Assembly (NCBI RefSeq): GCF_000708715.2
Contig: NZ_JENB01000029.1
Span: 1-64,000, forward strand
Direction: 5' to 3'
From: Pseudomonas putida W15Oct28
GTDB lineage: Bacteria > Pseudomonadota > Gammaproteobacteria > Pseudomonadales > Pseudomonadaceae
Length of the DNA: 64,000 nt
Below the pieces are notes generated by a model. It did not search any database, was not told the origin of the DNA, and saw only the letters and a list, made by a program, of their open reading frames with translations. This document shows positions 59,872-64,000 of the stretch, in pieces. A program made the translations under genes and the position numbers. Position 1 is the first letter of the stretch. Every line of letters begins with the position of its first letter.

Positions 59872-62200
59872 TGTTCACCTCCTTCACCTTCGCGTAATGA
59901 GCGTCCCAGACTGCAGTGATACGTTGCTGGAGCTGGGCCCGTTGCTCAGCATCATCCGCTTGAATCGTCCGGGTATGCCCTGAGGTCTCGGCGATGAGGG
60001 CTGCAGGCGCCGACTCCACATCCGGCTCGACCCTCAATGCAAGGTCCCTTCGGTCCGCTTCACCGAAAAACACCATGCGTTCGTTGAAGTAACTGCCCCA
60101 GGGTTCACGTCCTACCGTCAGACTCATGCCCAGGTAGCGATTGTTGAGCAGGGCATGCAGAAACCAGGCACGCGAGTCATGTACCTGGTCATCGAACAAG
60201 GCCCGCAAAAGCCCTTCGGGTTTCTGGCTGTTACGGTGCTCATCGACATTGCCGCGAGCGCCCTCTTCAAGGTGGTTGCGCTCACCTGGCGGAGGTGGGA
60301 AGAGCTGGCTGACCTTTGCACGCCCGGCAGCCTTGAGGCGTTCTCGCTCGACCCGGGTTTCGGCACTGTTGTGGTACGTCAGTAGCGCGATGGGGTTCAC
60401 TTGTTTGGCGATGCGCAAGAACGTCAGGTAAGGGTCGCTATCAAGATTGCGATAGACCTTGCCGAACTCCTCGGCGGCTTCGCGCAATTGCGTCTGAGCC
60501 CTGTCCGGATCGAAATCGGGGATGCCAGGTTCCAGAGGCCTGACAGGAGCGCCATTACGCTCGTGGGCTTTTTGCTTCAAGCGACGGGCCTGGACCTGAG
60601 CCTGCTGTTGCCCCCGCTCTGCCTCGGCGCGTTTGAGGGCGTCCTCTGTACCGTGCGTATCACTAGCATTACGGTAGAACTGCGTACTCTTAAGGCTGGC
60701 GAAGGCGTAGCGATCAATACGCCATGCAGTGATCCAGGCAAGTTGGATGCGTATTGCTTCTTCCAGCGTTACCGGAGCCGGCGAGACCTGGTAGCGTTCG
60801 ATTTGCTCGGGCGAGAGTGGATGATCATAAGTAGTCAAGTTGAGAGTCACATGACGCCAAGCGTTAAAGCGATTGACTAATGACGGTTCAGCACCGAACA
60901 GCATTACGACATCAGGATCCAAAGCCCGCCAAATTTCATTCAGCAGGCCCACTGGCAGCGCGTGCGGTGGAACTTTTAATGGAGCTCCATGAGTAAAAGC
61001 GTCAGCATACAAATCGTTTAGCGCGATCTGCGAAAGCAACAGATCATCTTGTAGACTCACTGCCTTCCCCTGATCACCCGGCGGATACCCTCCTCCCTGA
61101 TCCGAATGCACGCCGGGATAGATCACCTCCACGCTGTTTGCCGGGTAGCTACCATCCTCCCGACGGATCGACTCCAACGGGAAGCTCAACCGCTGTTCGT
61201 GGCTCGCAACGATATGCAGGCATCGCTTGAGCAGGTTTCCTCTCGGCAATACCTGGCTGTCATCGCCCCAGCCCATATGCCCGGTCACCCCAGGCGAGAT
61301 ATCGGCAAGCCCCACCGATACCACGGTGTCCAGCAGCCCAAGGTATTCCACACTGATCGGTAGCTTGAGGTCGTACAGCGTGAGTGCCGGCTCGGCCTCG
61401 CGACGCGACAGCAGCAGGTTCAGCCAGTTGACAAAGGCCCGTGCCCCCGCTGCTCCCCGAGAGAACCCATAGACATACAGCTTGATCCCCAGCAACTTCG
61501 ACTGCCCCGGCTGAGGTTGGCCCAAGGCAATACGCAAAGGTTGCTCAATGGCCTTGAGTTGCCGACGAAACTCTCGGGCCCGGTTGGCGGGCCCCATCAT
61601 CCCCCCCGTTCCAATCCAGGTACCCATGGCCTCCACCGATTTTTGCAAGGCGGCGTTATCCAGCCGTGGTAACGCCAAGGTAAGCCGAAGGGCATCAATC
61701 AGCATCAGTAGGCCCCAATTGATACGCTCTTCACCTCGGCGCGCAAAAGCGAGGCCGTCACTGCTGTAATCCAGGTCATTCACTTCCGGAAACGGTGTGC
61801 CCACACCCGGCATGTAGTACTTGAAATACTGACCGTTGCCGGTACCCTCAGCATCAGTCAAACCCTGCGCACGGCCGTGATGGCTGGTACCGCCCGCGTG
61901 ACCGGCGCCGATGCTTGCGCGAAACAGCCGTGCGATATTGGTGGGGTGAGGGACCTTGGACTCGTATACGTCGTTATTGAGGTTGTTGCCCGTACCGTCG
62001 AAAAACAGGCTGATGTGTAGAGTCTTGCAGCAGGGAGGCGACTGACGGAAACCGGAAGCCAGGCACAGGACGTCATGATAGCCACGCTCCTGCTCACACT
62101 GGCGCAGGATGTTCGCCTGCACCTGCTCCATACGCTGAGGCAGCCGCCCCTGAAGTGGGAACTGCGGCGGATAGCTGACGGGCTGCTTTATCTGGGACAT
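59858..62200 (-). CDS. T6SS lipase effector, Tle1 family (DUF2235)
   Basis: A 780-residue protein. The alpha/beta-hydrolase core is the DUF2235 type found in Tle1 effectors: LHISLFFDGTGNNLNNDVYE at residues 61-80, YYMPGVGTPF at 128-137, the nucleophile elbow VYGFSRGAAGARAF (S247), VEYLGLLDTVVSVG (D291) and VIYPGVHSDQGGGYPPGD (H365). Family members are phospholipases A that attack target-cell membranes. There is no signal peptide, as expected for a T6SS cargo. The C-terminal 350 residues lack a recognised domain and include a charged helical stretch (RAEAERGQQQAQVQARRLKQ). It overlaps the DUF4123 adaptor gene upstream and the DUF3304 array downstream. Confidence 0.9.
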   Translation of the reverse strand: MSQIKQPVSYPPQFPLQGRLPQRMEQVQANILRQCEQERGYHDVLCLASGFRQSPPCCKTLHISLFFDGTGNNLNNDVYESKVPHPTNIARLFRASIGAGHAGGTSHHGRAQGLTDAEGTGNGQYFKYYMPGVGTPFPEVNDLDYSSDGLAFARRGEERINWGLLMLIDALRLTLALPRLDNAALQKSVEAMGTWIGTGGMMGPANRAREFRRQLKAIEQPLRIALGQPQPGQSKLLGIKLYVYGFSRGAAGARAFVNWLNLLLSRREAEPALTLYDLKLPISVEYLGLLDTVVSVGLADISPGVTGHMGWGDDSQVLPRGNLLKRCLHIVASHEQRLSFPLESIRREDGSYPANSVEVIYPGVHSDQGGGYPPGDQGKAVSLQDDLLLSQIALNDLYADAFTHGAPLKVPPHALPVGLLNEIWRALDPDVVMLFGAEPSLVNRFNAWRHVTLNLTTYDHPLSPEQIERYQVSPAPVTLEEAIRIQLAWITAWRIDRYAFASLKSTQFYRNASDTHGTEDALKRAEAERGQQQAQVQARRLKQKAHERNGAPVRPLEPGIPDFDPDRAQTQLREAAEEFGKVYRNLDSDPYLTFLRIAKQVNPIALLTYHNSAETRVERERLKAAGRAKVSQLFPPPPGERNHLEEGARGNVDEHRNSQKPEGLLRALFDDQVHDSRAWFLHALLNNRYLGMSLTVGREPWGSYFNERMVFFGEADRRDLALRVEPDVESAPAALIAETSGHTRTIQADDAEQRAQLQQRITAVWDAHYAKVKEVNNGLG

Positions 62201-63012
62201 GAATGTGCCTCCTGGCCATGCAATGGGGCCCTGATAGAAGGTGCGGAATCGGCCATCTGGCGCAGGTGTTCGAGGGTATAAGCCTCACGCTGAGCATGTG
62301 CCAGCAGGCCGGCCGTGCTGGCGGCCAACATCCCCCTGTAGCAAGCGCGAAAACGCTGTTCCGCTCCCCACTCACGGGGGAACTCGGCAGCAAGACTTGC
62401 CATTGCTGCGGTGGCGTCACTGGCGCAGCAAAGGACATCGACCTGGCTGTCACTGAGTTCAAGTGGAATGAACGGGTCTTCGATCACTGGACCTTGGGCT
62501 GCACCCAGCAAATGCTGTGGTAAGCCATCGCGGTCAAGCCAGCTCCAGAACAAAGCGGGCTGTAACCATGACTGCTGCTGCTCTGGCGTCAGTACGTGAC
62601 TGAACAGCAAGGGAAACAGCCGCGGATCGTAATAGCGCAACAAGCCCAGGCAACCGCCGTTGAGTGCTTCAATGCAGCGGCCAAGGTGCTCTGCGAGTAC
62701 CGAAAAGGGCCAAGTAGACGCCAGGGTCAAAACTACTGGCAGGCCATTGGTTGCATTCAGCAAACCCAGAAGCCATTGCCGCTGCAGCGGCTGCGTCAGG
62801 TCAACCCGCACCAACAGGGGGGCCAGGTCTTCGGCACCTTCCTCAGGCAGCCCGGTGAACAGGGAGTAACAATCCAGCGGTGGGTCGACGCTAAGTACAC
62901 TGGGGCGTATTGCCTGCTCGCAACCGGCTTGGTCGATGATCACGTGCAGATGGCTGGTCTGTGCCTGCTCGCACGCGCGCAGCAGAAGATTGAGCCACGA
63001 TTGCGTGCTCAT
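62188..63012 (-). CDS. DUF4123 T6SS effector adaptor/chaperone
   Basis: The ATG at 63012 overlaps the vgrG stop (ATGA) and gives 274 residues; a longer upstream frame is not needed. The DUF4123 features are HLHVIIDQAGCEQAIR at the start, YSLFTGLPEEGAEDLAPLLV, and LRYYDPRLFPLLFSHVLTPE in the middle. DUF4123 proteins load a cognate effector on its VgrG without being secreted. Its place between vgrG and the Tle1 gene shows which effector it serves. It overlaps the Tle1 gene by 13 bases. Confidence 0.9.
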   Translation of the reverse strand: MSTQSWLNLLLRACEQAQTSHLHVIIDQAGCEQAIRPSVLSVDPPLDCYSLFTGLPEEGAEDLAPLLVRVDLTQPLQRQWLLGLLNATNGLPVVLTLASTWPFSVLAEHLGRCIEALNGGCLGLLRYYDPRLFPLLFSHVLTPEQQQSWLQPALFWSWLDRDGLPQHLLGAAQGPVIEDPFIPLELSDSQVDVLCCASDATAAMASLAAEFPREWGAEQRFRACYRGMLAASTAGLLAHAQREAYTLEHLRQMADSAPSIRAPLHGQEAHSCPR

Positions 63013-64000
63013 GCCTGTGCCTCTCTGAGTACGAAGCCCTGAGCAGCGGCTTGCGCTTTCTTCAAGCATTCGACGCACACTGTTCCCGGCAACTCGGGCA
63101 GTTCGAAGGTTTCACCCGCTGGGGGGTTAAATCTGTGTTTGCCTTTGAGACTGAGCAACCCCGGGCTATGAATCTGAATTTCGCCTTGATCTGTAATACG
63201 GATGTAACCACCACCACAGCCGAGCGTAATGCCTTTCTTGGCCGTCAATTGCATATGGCCTTCCACAGACTGGACGGTGATGTCTTGCTGAGCGATCAGA
63301 TTGAGCAAGTCACCATGCGACTCGATTTCCAAGGGACCCTTGCCGGAGACCAGGCGCATGCCTTGCTGCTGAGCTAATAACGAGATGCCTTGGCCGGCGT
63401 GGGCAAATAGCCGGCTGCCTGCCGCCAAGTTGAGTTCATCATCAGTTTGAACATAGAGGGCTTCACCACTTTTCAGGAGCAGGCTTGCCGGCGTCACTGC
63501 GCCAACACCATCAGGTGCGCTAAGCAGGATTGCGGAACCTTTGAGGTTTTTTGCCTGAGCCTCGAACCGGCTCAACCCCTCAACATCAGGCTGGCGGCTG
63601 CGATGGGTCTGCGCAATCTGGTGCCACTGGGCCAATTGTCGCTTCGCGCTCTCTAACTGTGCGCTGGCGGGGTTCATGGTGAGCGCTTCACCACCAGCAT
63701 TGGCTTGCACATCAGCACTGATGAACACTCCCTTGCCACCACGAATAGCACCCCAACCATCGGTGCGCAGCTCAAAGCCTTCGCCACGCTTTTGATTGTC
63801 GGCATCCACCAAATGCCCCAGGTTGAGCTGGCTCTTGCCACTGTGCTCGGTACTGAGCTTGATATGCTCCTGCCCACGCGTATCGTCCATGCGCAACTTG
63901 TTGTTGGCCGGCGTGCGCAACACGTTGCGTTTGTAGTTGCGCAGCGTCACGTGGTCGGGATGTTCACTGTCGTGGAGGGCATGGGCGATGTAGGGGCGGT
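63009..64000 (-). CDS. VgrG spike protein, C-terminal part (5' end outside window)
   Basis: The frame is open to the right edge, giving about 330 C-terminal residues; an internal GTG at 63950 is not the start. The sequence shows the VgrG region after the gp5-like domain: RNVLRTPANNKLRMDDTRGQ and EHIKLSTEHSGKSQLNLG, then a beta-helical DUF2345 stretch with KGITLGCGGGYIRI and GEIQIHSPGLLSLKGKHRF. The tail ends TVCVECLKKAQAAAQ and is likely the site that carries the adaptor and effector. VgrG trimers form the T6SS puncturing spike. It heads the vgrG-DUF4123-tle1-DUF3304 module. Confidence 0.92.
   Translation of the reverse strand, partial: RPYIAHALHDSEHPDHVTLRNYKRNVLRTPANNKLRMDDTRGQEHIKLSTEHSGKSQLNLGHLVDADNQKRGEGFELRTDGWGAIRGGKGVFISADVQANAGGEALTMNPASAQLESAKRQLAQWHQIAQTHRSRQPDVEGLSRFEAQAKNLKGSAILLSAPDGVGAVTPASLLLKSGEALYVQTDDELNLAAGSRLFAHAGQGISLLAQQQGMRLVSGKGPLEIESHGDLLNLIAQQDITVQSVEGHMQLTAKKGITLGCGGGYIRITDQGEIQIHSPGLLSLKGKHRFNPPAGETFELPELPGTVCVECLKKAQAAAQGFVLREAQA

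Overview
The window looks like a chromosome segment of a fluorescent pseudomonad of the Pseudomonas putida group. The grounds are high-GC coding sequence, several REP-type inverted repeats with TGTGGGAGCGGGC arms, and gene families typical of that genus (GH94/NdvB-like protein, CSS-motif EAL protein, phosphonatase cluster, SolA/MetQ pair, HcnABC-like oxidase, Tle1-type T6SS). I saw no rRNA, tRNA, CRISPR array or intact insertion sequence.

Layout. 1-4.6 kb: C-terminal part of a cyclic-glucan-synthase-like GH94 protein, a Crp/Fnr regulator overlapping a truncated MFS gene, and a two-gene envelope operon (chalcone-isomerase-like and DUF3833 lipoprotein). 4.9-7.2 kb: an AT-richer patch with two GNAT acetyltransferases around an APH(6)-type streptomycin phosphotransferase, probably acquired. 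7.3-8.9 kb: a PdeC-like c-di-GMP phosphodiesterase. 9.0-17.0 kb: a phosphonate cluster (LysR, PhnD-PhnC-PhnE importer, Fe-dependent alcohol dehydrogenase, OPA-type MFS permease, second LysR, PhnX) without a recognisable PhnW transaminase. 17.1-18.8 kb: a diguanylate cyclase preceded by a 19-codon, translationally coupled leader ORF.

19.1-26.0 kb: MetQ-SolA pair, divergent LysR/Old Yellow Enzyme pair, GNAT-cupin operon and an AGT-family aminotransferase. 26.2-29.5 kb: a response regulator convergent with, and overlapping, a hybrid histidine kinase; five GTTG iterons lie at the kinase 5' end, followed by a small exported protein with a strong terminator. 29.7-32.9 kb: dapA paralogue and an ABC exporter.

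33.2-40.8 kb: an IclR regulator divergent from a seven-gene operon joining a spermidine/putrescine-type ABC importer to a three-subunit flavin/[2Fe-2S] dehydrogenase of the HcnABC/OoxAB/LhpBEF type. 40.9-46.4 kb: a second IclR regulator divergent from an AroE-like dehydrogenase, two KstD-like flavoproteins and a NIPSNAP protein. This set suggests oxidation and stepwise desaturation of an alicyclic ring. The substrates of both operons are unknown.

46.5-64.0 kb (minus strand): part of a type VI secretion locus. In transcription order it holds VgrG (cut by the window edge), DUF4123 adaptor, Tle1-family lipase effector, four tandem DUF3304 paralogues (candidate immunity proteins, two of them on an exact 503-bp period), PAAR protein, an unrecognised membrane protein, TssM without a visible Walker A motif, TssA, TssF, TssG, TssJ, TssE and an ImpA_N-OmpA fusion. 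TssB, TssC, TssK, Hcp and ClpV are not in the window and would be expected beyond the right edge.
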